From: JAKACA01 sp050010115
GTDB taxonomy: Bacteria > Actinomycetota > Acidimicrobiia > Acidimicrobiales > Bog-793
Direction of reading: 5' to 3'
DNA: 28,434 nt
NCBI GenBank assembly: GCA_050010115.1
Contig: JBEKLQ010000045.1
Location: forward strand, 1 to 28,434
Shown: positions 15,576 to 22,743 of the stretch, piece by piece
How positions within the stretch are numbered: the first letter of the stretch is position 1
How the letters are laid out: each line of letters begins with the position of its first letter
Made by a program: the position numbers and the translations under genes
The notes under the pieces: model-generated
Databases searched by the model: none
The model's input: the letters and a program-made list of their open reading frames with translations, nothing else
What the model was told of the DNA's origin: nothing

Positions 15576-15758
15576 TCAGGCACGAGGGGTGTCCACGGAT
15601 CGGTCCACGTTTGGGTCCACGCCCGAAATTTCTCCGAGGCGCCGTTCCGTGTCGGGCTCGCGTAGCAGCAGGTCCAGGGCCTGACCGGTTCCGAAGGGCG
15701 GGACGTCCGGAAGAAAAATCGGGATCGTGCGGCGTTCCGGCGGCGTGATCCTCTCCAT
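15576..15758 (-). CDS. Possible small protein between rep and the 247-aa gene
   Basis: A 60-aa frame starts at an ATG (MERITPPERRTIPIFLPDVP) and ends SVDTPRA, with ordinary amino-acid composition. A competing 90-aa frame (15565-15837) has a GTGA overlap with the replication gene and an ATGA overlap with the 247-aa gene, which is the arrangement used elsewhere in this operon. However, its product is Arg/Pro/Gly-rich. Both frames run through the repeat cluster at 15591-15621. At most one is real, and I cannot decide from sequence alone. Confidence 0.35.
   Translation of the reverse strand: MERITPPERRTIPIFLPDVPPFGTGQALDLLLREPDTERRLGEISGVDPNVDRSVDTPRA
15591..15621 (-). repeat. GTCCACG triplet, 12-bp period, cluster 1
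   Basis: Three GTCCACG heptads start at 15591, 15603 and 15615, spaced exactly 12 bp, and are followed by CCCGAAATTTCTCC. The cluster lies 22 bases upstream of the 247-aa gene's ATG. The same arrangement and trailing sequence occur at 21012-21042. Confidence 0.85.
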
Positions 15759-15833
15759 CCGGTGCCGAGACGACGTCCGCGAGATTCCCGACGAGACGAC
15801 CCTCCCACCGCGACGGATCTGGCCGGCGGGCGC

Positions 15834-16352
15834 TCACCGGATGATGCCGATGTCCTCGGCGACGGACCTGTCGCGCCCGGTTGGCTTCGTGAACGCGTCC
15901 CGTGCTCGCTGCGCCCAGGCGCTGTGATCGAGTTTCTCGACGCCGGGTTGCGGGTTCTGGATGGTTAAGGATGAATTGGGTACCACAGGTGTTACCCCTG
16001 GACGCCGATTCTGGTACCCCTGGACGCCCGTTCTGGTACCCCTGGAAGGTGGGGTATCAGATTGGTACCCCTGCATCACGACCCGGTACCGGTTCGGCCG
16101 GTACTGGGGTGGCGTCCTTCGACCTCCTCCTGCCTGCAGGTCGACCTCAAGCTCGCCGAGCTCTTTGAGGACGGCGATGGCGCGGCGCACGGTCATCTCC
16201 GAGCACCGGCACATCTCGGCCAGGTAGGCGATCGACGGCCAGGCGTTCGAGCCGTCGTCGTCGGCGTTGTCGGCGATCTTGAGCAGGACGATCAAGGCGT
16301 TGCCGGTCGCCCGCGAATAGCGCCAGACCCAGGACTGCACGCGTACGCTCAT
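15834..16352 (-). CDS. Helix-turn-helix replication-initiator-like protein
   Basis: A 172-aa protein. Residues 10-75 (NALIVLLKIADNADDDGSNA; WPSIAYLAEMCRCSEMTVRR; AIAVLKELGELEV) form the HTH_36-type winged helix typical of plasmid and phage replication initiators or replisome organisers. The middle is a low-complexity stretch with repeated GYQ/GT/GVT units. These are encoded by 22-bp DNA iterons inside the gene, as often seen where an initiator gene contains its own origin. The C-terminus is short and hydrophilic. It lies 52 bases after the coupling-protein gene in the same direction. Initiator is the best reading; a plasmid regulatory protein with the same HTH is possible. Confidence 0.68.
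   Translation of the reverse strand: MSVRVQSWVWRYSRATGNALIVLLKIADNADDDGSNAWPSIAYLAEMCRCSEMTVRRAIAVLKELGELEVDLQAGGGRRTPPQYRPNRYRVVMQGYQSDTPPSRGTRTGVQGYQNRRPGVTPVVPNSSLTIQNPQPGVEKLDHSAWAQRARDAFTKPTGRDRSVAEDIGIIR
15990..16073. repeat. Iterons inside the replication gene (candidate oriV)
   Basis: A unit beginning TG(G/T)TACCCCTGGACGCC starts at 15990, 16012 and 16034 (22-bp period). A partial copy, TGGTACCCCTG, is at 16063. Because 22 is not a multiple of three, the copies are translated in different frames (QGYQ, RGTR, QGYQ, PGVT). This points to selection on the DNA rather than on the protein. Direct repeats with a period near 22 bp are typical of initiator-binding iterons. Confidence 0.7.
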
Positions 16353-16404
16353 CGGCCGGCACGACCGAGCGCGTGCAGAGCCCGTTGCCCGCCGTGGCGC
16401 CGGG

Positions 16405-17733
16405 TCACAGTCCGACCGTCCGGCGCAGGCGCGGCACGTCCCACCAGGGCCGGGCGTAGACGCTGTAGACCGGCTCGCCGGCCACCGTCAGCAGGACCCG
16501 GCCCGGGGTCCCCCGGTGGACCTCGTCGACGGGGATGCGCCGGCGCCAGACGTAGGACTCGGTCACCGAGGGCCCGGGGGTAGGCCCCGACATCATGAAT
16601 GCCGCCCAGGTCGGCTTGCTCGAGGAGCGCATCTTGACCGTGACGTCACCACCGAGGGCGCTCACGAGCTCGAGCGTGCGCTGGTCGCCGATGCCGGGGA
16701 AGACGACCTTGGCGGAGAACAGCGAGAAGAACCCCTCGGCGGCGGCTCCCCAGCGCACGCGGGCCTGGGAGAGGTCCTGCAGGCAGGCGAGGGTCACGAG
16801 ACCCTGGCCGCCCCCTTCTGCGGCGATCGCCGGCAGCGACGGGAGCGGGGCGATCTGGGCCACCTCGTCGAGGGCCATCACGACCGGGACCGAGCCTGCC
16901 GGGCGGCTGTAGACCGCCGAGCGGATCTGCTCGATCAGGGTGACCACGAGCGGGGCGAGCTGCTCCTGGGCATGGGCGGGGGCACAGATGTACACGGTGC
17001 CGGCGGACCGGGCGAAGGCCCACGGGTCGAAGTTCGGGCCGCAGGCCGCCTGCAGCGCCCGCTCCGAACGGTAGGCGGCCAAAAGGCCGGCGGCCGTCGA
17101 CAAGATGCCCGATCGCTCCCGGTCCTCGGTGGCGATGATGCCCGAGAGCACGACCCCGGCCATCTCCCGGCCGCGGGAGCCGAGGATGCGGCTCGGCTCG
17201 CCCAGGTCGTGGCCGAGCACCCAGCGCATCACGTCGGCGAGGTTGCGCTCCGAGATGGCCGCCGCATGCAAGAGCGGGGCGAGCAGCGCCTCGGCCCGCT
17301 CCACCCAGTGGGCCGCCTCCGAGAGCGCCGCGCCGGGGCGGCCGGCAGAGGCGAGGTGATGGGCCGTGGCGACCGCCCACTCGAAGGACTCGCATCCGCT
17401 CACGGGCGACCAGCGCAGCGCCCTCGCGAACGGCGGCAGCGCCACGGCGCCGCTCGGGTCGAAGACGTAGCAGTCGCCCTTGCGGGAGCGGTACGGCCCG
17501 GTCGTCGCCAGCACGTCGGGCTTGGTCGAGGTCGACACGAGCGCACCGGGCGCCTCGATGACCGAGGGGACGACGAAGCACGAGGTCTTCCCGCACCGCG
17601 GCGGGCCGAGCACGAGCACGGCCCGCTCGCGCCCGGCGTAGTACGTCATGTCGCCGTTCCCGCCACCCAGGTTCAGGCCGGCCCACAGCTCCGGCCTCGA
17701 GACGTCGAGCTCGAGGCGGTCGTTCCCGATCAT
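16405..17733 (-). CDS. VirD4/TraG-like coupling ATPase without a membrane anchor
   Basis: A 442-aa protein whose ATG overlaps the relaxase stop (ATGA at 17730-17733). The Walker A motif GPPRCGKT is at about residues 43-50. A TraG/VirD4-type STSTKPDVL block follows near 68-76, and a Walker B segment (VVMALDEVAQIAPLPSLP) lies near 280. After that comes a GLVTLACLQDLSQARVRWG motif typical of coupling proteins. Such ATPases deliver the relaxase-DNA complex to a secretion channel. The usual two N-terminal membrane helices are absent and the protein is about 150-200 residues shorter than VirD4. It may work in the cytoplasm or recruit another anchor. No other type IV secretion gene is present in the window. 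Confidence 0.85.
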   Translation of the reverse strand: MIGNDRLELDVSRPELWAGLNLGGGNGDMTYYAGRERAVLVLGPPRCGKTSCFVVPSVIEAPGALVSTSTKPDVLATTGPYRSRKGDCYVFDPSGAVALPPFARALRWSPVSGCESFEWAVATAHHLASAGRPGAALSEAAHWVERAEALLAPLLHAAAISERNLADVMRWVLGHDLGEPSRILGSRGREMAGVVLSGIIATEDRERSGILSTAAGLLAAYRSERALQAACGPNFDPWAFARSAGTVYICAPAHAQEQLAPLVVTLIEQIRSAVYSRPAGSVPVVMALDEVAQIAPLPSLPAIAAEGGGQGLVTLACLQDLSQARVRWGAAAEGFFSLFSAKVVFPGIGDQRTLELVSALGGDVTVKMRSSSKPTWAAFMMSGPTPGPSVTESYVWRRRIPVDEVHRGTPGRVLLTVAGEPVYSVYARPWWDVPRLRRTVGL

Positions 17734-20700
17734 CGCTGCAAGCCCGCCGAGGGCTCGTGGCCGATCCCGCCGCGCGACCGGACGACCCGTTCCGGCTCCT
17801 CACCGAGGTCGGCGCCGTCGTCGGCCAAGGCGCCGGCGAGCCGCATCCAGGCGAGACGGCCCGCCCCCGATGCCGGTGCCTCGCCGATATCCACGCCGGC
17901 GGGACCGGGCTCGCTGTCGGCGATGACGGGCGCCTGCTGTTGGCCGAGTCGCAGGCTCCACCCGGGCACCGCCGCCGCCCCGGCATCACCCAGCTGCCCG
18001 GGATCGGTGAACGCACCGGCCAGCTCCATCCAGGTGTGCCGACCGGGCCCACTCGCAGGAGGCTCGCCGATGGCCCCGACGATCTCGGCCGGCCGCTCGA
18101 CTGCTGCTCGCTCGCCGAGAAGGCGGCGACGGATGGCGCCGGCGGCTTCGATCAGCTCCAGGCGCTCCCGTGCGGCCTCGGCCGCGCCGGGCGACGCGAC
18201 GCCGTCCGTCTCATCGATGCGGCGAGGAGCGCCCTTGTGCGGCTCCTCGTGGCCCTCGAGCCGGCTCCAGATGAACTGCGCCTCGGCGAGTAGCTCCCGC
18301 TGGCGATCCGGGTCGAGCGACTCGACGGCGAGCTGCTTGGCCCGGGACGCCGACAGCGCCCGCACCAGGCCGGCGTGAACGCCGTCCTCCTCGATCTCGG
18401 TGCCCCGGCCGTCGTCGAAGGCGGAGGTCGCGACGAACATGTCGGTCCCTGATTTCGCCCGGCTCATCGCCACGTAGCCGGCCTCGCGGTACATGGCGTC
18501 GCCGCCGAGGACGAAGGCCCGCCCCACGGTTGCGCCCTGGGACTTGTGCACGGTCGAGGCGAACCCGTGGTCCAGGTGACCGGCCTCCAGGTACTCAGAC
18601 GGCACCTCGCGGATGCCCCGGTCCGTCTCGACCCTAAGGCTCGAGCCGTCGGAGTCGAGCACCTTGCCCCGTGTCCCGTTCAGCACGTCGAGGTCCCTGT
18701 CGTTGCGGCAGAACAGCACCTCGTCGTCCGCCGCGTAGGAGCGGTCGCCTGCGACACAGAGGTCCGGGCCGAGCTCGCCTCGCCGACGGAGCTCGACACG
18801 CGCCAGGGCGTTCAGGTCCTCGACGTCGCTTCGCCGCAGGGCGTACATGCGGGCGTCGACTCCTTGGGAGCGGCAGTCTGCCCACTCGGTCACCATGGCG
18901 ACGCGGGCCGAACGGGCCGAGTCGTGCAGGTGCAGCTTGCCGTTCTCGCCGTAGGCGACGATGCCGGCACCGACCTCGCCGTGGCGCAGCTCGTCGAGTG
19001 CCGCCCGCTCCCAGTCCGCCTCCTGGCGCCGGTTCTCGGTCAGCTCGGATGCGCCCAGCCGCTCGGCCAGCATTCGCAGAGCTCCCCCGGCCTGGATCTC
19101 GGGCAACTGATGCGGGTCGCCGACCAGCACCAACTTGCAACCGGCCGCCACGCTGGCGTCGATCAGCCGGCCGAGCGCCCGGGAGCCGACCATTCCCGCC
19201 TCGTCCACCACGAGGACGTCGCGCCGCCCGAGCACGATGTCGCCACGCTCCAGGGCGATGAACAGCCGGGCGAGGGTCGTCGAGGCGATGCCGGCGCCGG
19301 ACTCGAGCTCGGCTGCGGCCCGAGCCGCCAGCGCCGCCCCCTGCACCGCCAAGCCCCCTTGTTGCCAGGCCGCCCGTGCGGCGTCGAGGGCGTAGGTCTT
19401 GCCGGCGCCCGCCTTGCCGATCACCACTTCGACGCCGGCGCCGGAGGTGGTGAGCCGGCGCACCATGTCCGCTTGCTCTGCAGCGATGGTCGGGCGTTCT
19501 CCGAGGACGACGTCGACGACGGAGGGATCGACCAGCCCGGCGCCGACCGTCCTGGCACCCTCGGCCTCGGCGAGAAGTCCCGCCTCGACGGCCAGCATCT
19601 CGGCGGTGGTCACCTTCTCCTCGCCGGCACGCCCCTCGGTGCCGAGGTGCACGATCCGGGCATCGGCGATGACGGCGTCGGCACCGGCTTCGAGGCCCGG
19701 CAGACGCGCCCCGTCGGCGAGGCCCTCGGCCAGCGAGCGCACGACGTCGCGCCGCTCGAAGCTGGACGCGTGGTGGGTGAGCCCCTCCGCCCCGAGCATC
19801 TGCTCGGCCAATGACGCCAGGTGATCCGCCGAGACCATGGGCCGGCGCGGCCGGCCGAGGGCCGATTCGAGCACGTCGGGGTCGAAGCCCTTCGAGCGGG
19901 CCTCCCCCCGCCAGCGGTCTTGCAGCCCGACGAGCGGCAGCGGGACGTCGCCCGAGCCGAGGTGTTGCTTCGGCTTCCGCGTCTTCAGGGCGGCGATCTC
20001 CGCAGCCTTGGCGGTGCTGGCGCCGAACTCGGCGAGGTCGGCCTTCACCTCCGCCCGACGGGTGGAGAACGTCTTCAGCAGCTCCGGCGGGATGCCGGCG
20101 ATCTCGGACATCCCGTTGACCGGCGGCTGGAACCTCACGCCGAGGCGCCAGACCAGGCCCGCCCGCAGCGCTGCCTGGTAGACGAAGCCCGCCGTGCGGC
20201 TCTGGTGGTACACGAGCGAGGCGTGCAGCGACGACCAGCGCCCGTCGGTGCCGCGGACGACGTTGGCCACGAGCACGTGGGTGTGCAGCTGCGGGTCGCC
20301 GTTGCGGGAAGTCCGCTGGCGGAAGGCTGCGGCGACCAAGCCCGAGGTTGCGATCCGCTGCACGCCGTCGGTGCCGCGCCGCGTGAAGGCGGCATGGGCC
20401 TCCAGGTAGGCGAGGGAATCGGCGACGGCCTCGTCATGGGAGACCCTGACGGCCTCGGAGACTTCCGGGGAGGCGAGCCCGTACAACAGGCTTAAGCTCT
20501 TCGGAGCCGAGAACGTCAGGTCGAACCCGGGCACGTGCCGGCTCGGTGACACCACGCGGCCCGTGAGCGACGACCCGTCGATGGGCGACCGGGCGCCCAG
20601 CACGGCGGACAGGTCCTCCCGTGAGACCTCGCCCGAGAGGCCGAGTGTCGCTGCGCCGGAGCCGAGCCATCGCCCCGGCGCCTCACCGGCACCGAGGTAG

Positions 20701-20777
20701 TAGTCCTCCGGGGTGGCCACCTGGTCGAGGTAGTACTCCTCCGATCCGTGCCCGAGCTTGCCGATGGAGAGCATCAC
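17730..20777 (-). CDS. MobF-family (TrwC/TraI-like) relaxase-helicase
   Basis: A 1015-aa protein. The N-terminal relaxase domain has paired tyrosines (YYLDQVATPEDYYLG, residues 15-28), SAPKSLSLLYGL near 90-101 and the metal-binding HTH of GDPQLHTHVLVANV (about 160-173). These make it a rolling-circle, tyrosine relaxase that nicks oriT. The RecD-like helicase follows: Walker A GKAGAGKT (454-461), VLVVDEAGMVGS (about 521-532), LVGDPHQLPE (about 551-560), TENRRQ (580-585) and TVHKSQGAT further on. The C-terminal 200 residues are Ala/Glu-rich with repeated GPGRHTWMELAGA / GAGRLAWMRLAGA segments. Its ATG overlaps the stop of the AlpA-like gene, and its stop overlaps the coupling-protein start. Confidence 0.93.
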   Translation of the reverse strand: MMLSIGKLGHGSEEYYLDQVATPEDYYLGAGEAPGRWLGSGAATLGLSGEVSREDLSAVLGARSPIDGSSLTGRVVSPSRHVPGFDLTFSAPKSLSLLYGLASPEVSEAVRVSHDEAVADSLAYLEAHAAFTRRGTDGVQRIATSGLVAAAFRQRTSRNGDPQLHTHVLVANVVRGTDGRWSSLHASLVYHQSRTAGFVYQAALRAGLVWRLGVRFQPPVNGMSEIAGIPPELLKTFSTRRAEVKADLAEFGASTAKAAEIAALKTRKPKQHLGSGDVPLPLVGLQDRWRGEARSKGFDPDVLESALGRPRRPMVSADHLASLAEQMLGAEGLTHHASSFERRDVVRSLAEGLADGARLPGLEAGADAVIADARIVHLGTEGRAGEEKVTTAEMLAVEAGLLAEAEGARTVGAGLVDPSVVDVVLGERPTIAAEQADMVRRLTTSGAGVEVVIGKAGAGKTYALDAARAAWQQGGLAVQGAALAARAAAELESGAGIASTTLARLFIALERGDIVLGRRDVLVVDEAGMVGSRALGRLIDASVAAGCKLVLVGDPHQLPEIQAGGALRMLAERLGASELTENRRQEADWERAALDELRHGEVGAGIVAYGENGKLHLHDSARSARVAMVTEWADCRSQGVDARMYALRRSDVEDLNALARVELRRRGELGPDLCVAGDRSYAADDEVLFCRNDRDLDVLNGTRGKVLDSDGSSLRVETDRGIREVPSEYLEAGHLDHGFASTVHKSQGATVGRAFVLGGDAMYREAGYVAMSRAKSGTDMFVATSAFDDGRGTEIEEDGVHAGLVRALSASRAKQLAVESLDPDRQRELLAEAQFIWSRLEGHEEPHKGAPRRIDETDGVASPGAAEAARERLELIEAAGAIRRRLLGERAAVERPAEIVGAIGEPPASGPGRHTWMELAGAFTDPGQLGDAGAAAVPGWSLRLGQQQAPVIADSEPGPAGVDIGEAPASGAGRLAWMRLAGALADDGADLGEEPERVVRSRGGIGHEPSAGLQR

Positions 20778-20989
20778 TCGGCCTCCCCGGTCGCGCCGAC
20801 GAGGGCGAGCAGCCTTGCCCGGGGGACGACCATGCGCCGCCCGAGCCGGATGATCGGCAGCTCCCCGCGTGCCGCCAGCTCGTAGGCAAGCGCCCGGGAG
20901 ATGCCGAGGAGCTCGGCCGCCTCGGCGATGGTGACGACGAGCCGTATGTCGGCCTTGGCTGGTTCAACCTGCTCTGTGTTGGTTTCCAT
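20774..20989 (-). CDS. AlpA/excisionase-type helix-turn-helix protein
   Basis: A 71-aa protein with the MerR-like HTH_17 fold: VTIAEAAELLGISRALAYELAARGELPIIRLGRR (about 19-52), then a wing and VPRARLLALV. Proteins of this type bind DNA at excision or regulatory sites of integrative elements and plasmids. It is the first gene of the mobilisation operon, and its stop overlaps the relaxase start. There is no purine-rich ribosome binding site: the bases before ATG are pyrimidine-rich on the coding strand. A GTCCACG repeat cluster lies 22 bases upstream, which makes it a good candidate for autoregulation at that site. Confidence 0.82.
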   Translation of the reverse strand: METNTEQVEPAKADIRLVVTIAEAAELLGISRALAYELAARGELPIIRLGRRMVVPRARLLALVGATGEAE

Positions 20990-21011
20990 GGGGGGAGGGT
21001 GAACTTGCCCT

Positions 21012-21042
21012 GTCCACGTTTGGGTCCACGCTTACGTCCACG
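21012..21042 (-). repeat. GTCCACG triplet, 12-bp period, cluster 2
   Basis: GTCCACG starts at 21012, 21024 and 21036, followed by CCCGAATTTCTTC. The spacing and trailing sequence are the same as in cluster 1. It lies 22 bases upstream of the AlpA-like start codon, the promoter-proximal end of the mobilisation operon. Confidence 0.85.
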
Positions 21043-21061
21043 CCCGAATTTCTTCACCGCG

Positions 21062-21283
21062 TCACAGCAGCTCACGGCGTTGTCGAGATCCGTGTCGAAG
21101 ATCTTCTTGAGCTCTCGCCGCGTCGAGCCGTGGGAGGGAGCCTCGGGAAGGGGCGGCGCAGGTGTTCCAACCGTGCATGAGTACGGCCGGCCTCGAGGAT
21201 CCCGACCCGAACACGAGACGAAGGGCTTCGAATCTCGCCGAGCTCGCCACTGAGAGGGCTCGGAGGCGTCCAGGACGTGCCAT
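21062..21283 (-). CDS. Doubtful 73-codon ORF behind the third repeat cluster
   Basis: The minus strand has GGAGGA four bases before an ATG at 21283, giving MARPGRLRALSVASSARF and ending at 21062. The ribosome binding site is good, but the product is Arg/Ala-rich and matches nothing I know. A competing frame through the same DNA (RRELKKIFDTDLDNAVSCCDAVKKFG) looks more protein-like but has no start. This may be the remains of a gene that once preceded the AlpA-like gene. Confidence 0.25.
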   Translation of the reverse strand: MARPGRLRALSVASSARFEALRLVFGSGSSRPAVLMHGWNTCAAPSRGSLPRLDAARAQEDLRHGSRQRRELL

Positions 21284-21309
21284 GCCGTCCTCCGGAGTTT
21301 CGCTTGCCT

Positions 21310-21328
21310 GTCCACGTTTGGGTCCACG
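21310..21328 (-). repeat. GTCCACG pair, cluster 3
   Basis: GTCCACG at 21310 and 21322 is separated by the same TTTGG spacer as in the other clusters. The third position is degenerate (GTGCCAC at 21334). Upstream bases match cluster 2 (TTGCCTGTCCACG against TTGCCCTGTCCACG), so clusters 2 and 3 are probably a duplication. Confidence 0.75.
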
Positions 21329-21882
21329 AATTCGTGCCACATCCGTGCTGCCGCAGGTCGGCCGGGGTGTGGGACACGTTGTCGAGGTCTCGCCCCTACG
21401 AAAGCGAGATCGAACCGCAAGCGAGTTGCCGAAGGCACTCGTGCGGCGAGCCTGAGTCAACGCAAGCGGCCGTCGGGCCCGTCGGCGCTGCCATTGCTCT
21501 GCCGACCTGAGCCGAGTCGCCTTCGTCACGACCGCCGTGACGACACGCCGGCCGGGAGCGATGACTGTTCCGAAGCGATCCGCCCGCCTGCTGTGACCCG
21601 CTTTTGTCGGCTTGTCAGCATGAAAGTCCTGGTCGTGGCAACAGCGCGGGTGCTGATGACGTCACGCTGGACGATCCGATGTCGAGTGCAAGTATCCGGC
21701 CCGCGGTCATCTCCGCCTGAACGCTGCGCCTTGAGTTGCGCGCTCGCAGAGCTTGTCAGCGCCGGCAGCCTTCGGATGCACAGGACGGTGAATTGCCCCA
21801 GCGGCTCATGCTCGCCAGGGTCTTGCGGAGCCCGCACACCGGTGCCAAAAAGGCATGGATCGAGGAATACACACTTGCATTA
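21329..21882. other. Stretch without a recognisable gene
   Basis: About 550 bases. Open frames on both strands have compositions unlike the neighbouring genes (Cys/Ser/Arg-rich), no ribosome binding site and no family motif. No integrase gene is found here, although this is the operon-proximal side where one might be expected. Confidence 0.4.
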
Positions 21883-21902
21883 CTATGCCGACGTCGGCAT
21901 AG
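21883..21902. repeat. 20-bp perfect palindrome of the TATGCCGA array
   Basis: CTATGCCGACGTCGGCATAG is perfectly self-complementary. It consists of two of the array's 10-bp half-sites placed head to head without a spacer. Confidence 0.85.
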
Positions 21903-22082
21903 AAATGCCTATGCCGACAACGTAGTTATGCCGACCCGGGCGGTTTGGGACATCGACACCCCAGGTCAAGGAGGTGGCGCTCGTAAGACGATCGGCATAA
22001 TTGTTGGGCTTCGACCGGGCTTTTCCGACCAACCCGATGGCGCCCACCTCCGCGGGCGGCTCGGTGACGGCTCATCTTGACT

Positions 22083-22136
22083 TCCCGTTAGGCGGGAAAA
22101 AGTCCCGGTAAACAGGGACGGTAATCCCGTTAGGCA
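22083..22136. repeat. Direct repeat containing GTTAGGC in the array core
   Basis: TCCCGTTAGGCGGGA and TCCCGTTAGGCAGGA occur about 43 bp apart in the same orientation. A short GTCCC...GGGAC hairpin lies between them. GTTAGGC fits the integron attC core consensus GTTRRRY, but no integrase or full attC fold is visible. Confidence 0.4.
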
Positions 22137-22169
22137 GGACGGCTCTCGCTGGACGCGGCGGCCGCCCTG

Positions 22170-22202
22170 CGATGTGGGGCAGGCAACGCCTGCCCCACAT
22201 CG
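22170..22202. other. 15-bp perfect hairpin with 3-nt loop in the array core
   Basis: CGATGTGGGGCAGGC, loop AAC, then GCCTGCCCCACATCG. A further GCTCTCG (22142-22148) can pair with CGAGAGC (22201-22207) to make a branched structure around a GCGGCCGC-containing segment. There is no T-tract, so folding as single-stranded or cruciform DNA is as plausible as a terminator. Confidence 0.75.
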
Positions 22203-22327
22203 AGAGCGACTAGTTATGCCGACCATTTCGCGAGCGCCACCGCCGGTGACCAGCCCCGAGAGGAGCCGAAGTCAGCGACATCGGCATAATTCGCTTAGCG
22301 GCATAGGCATTCTTCAAATGCCGATAA

Positions 22328-22743
22328 CGAGGCGCCACTTTGGCAGCTACTCGGGTCGTTTAGCTGCCGCCCCTCCGGTCGCTGCGCTCCCTTCGGGTTG
22401 GCCTCGATGATGAATGAAGATCGAGACCTAGGGAGATACCATAACATTTAATAGAGGTGGCCGGACGTGACATCATGGGAAGGGATCAGGAAGGTCATCC
22501 TGCTCTGAGGCCTCGTCGAACGATCGGTGCGGGTCCAGACGGGCGTGAACGCACGGAACGGCATTGGACGGGTTCTGGTGGAATCCGCTGCACATGGTGG
22601 ACGCTCTCGCGCTCGGTGCCGAGGCACTCGCAGCCCACTACGGTCGGATCGGTGGAGACATCCGCCGGCGGTTGGATGGGCCAGAATCTGCCCCGCCCAA
22701 CCGTCGGTAGGGGCAGCCCACGTCGTCAGCGCGTTCATCTCGG
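22328..22743. other. Stretch without a recognisable gene
   Basis: About 415 bases. A short AT-richer patch (CATAACATTTAATAGAGG, about 22440-22457) is the only promoter-like sequence. Open frames on both strands lack motifs, and nothing connects to the 202-aa gene, which ends at 22744. Confidence 0.35.

Larger units (their letters stand above)
21883..22327. mobile_element. Symmetric array of TATGCCGA recombinase-like sites
   Basis: The left arm has a 20-bp palindrome (21883-21902), then CTATGCCGAC (21909), TTATGCCGAC (21926) and ATCGGCATAA (21991-22000). The right arm has TTATGCCGAC (22214), ATCGGCATAA (22280), GCGGCATAG (22298) and ATGCCGATAA (22318). The reverse complement of each arm aligns with the other, including a CGAGCGCCACC-CC--TGACC block and a shared AATGCCTATGCCG block. 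Two sites are 17 bp apart in both arms. The arms flank a 213-bp core with no gene. This looks like a non-autonomous element or an attachment region for a tyrosine-type recombinase encoded elsewhere. The assignment to any recombinase family is inference. Confidence 0.55.

Noticed and set aside
15990..16073. CRISPR-like array
   Set aside because: The units are contiguous 22-bp repeats without spacers and lie inside a coding gene, so iterons are the better reading.
16516..18378. 620-codon plus-strand frame across the coupling protein and relaxase
   Set aside because: It crosses two recognised minus-strand genes and has no motif.
21200..21235. tRNA 3'-end-like sequence (GGCTTCGAATCTCGCC)
   Set aside because: It resembles a T-arm, but the closing base pair and the rest of a cloverleaf are missing. 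At most it is a degraded attachment fragment.
21883..22327. CRISPR array
   Set aside because: The repeats are short half-sites in both orientations with irregular spacing and mirror symmetry, unlike repeat-spacer arrays.
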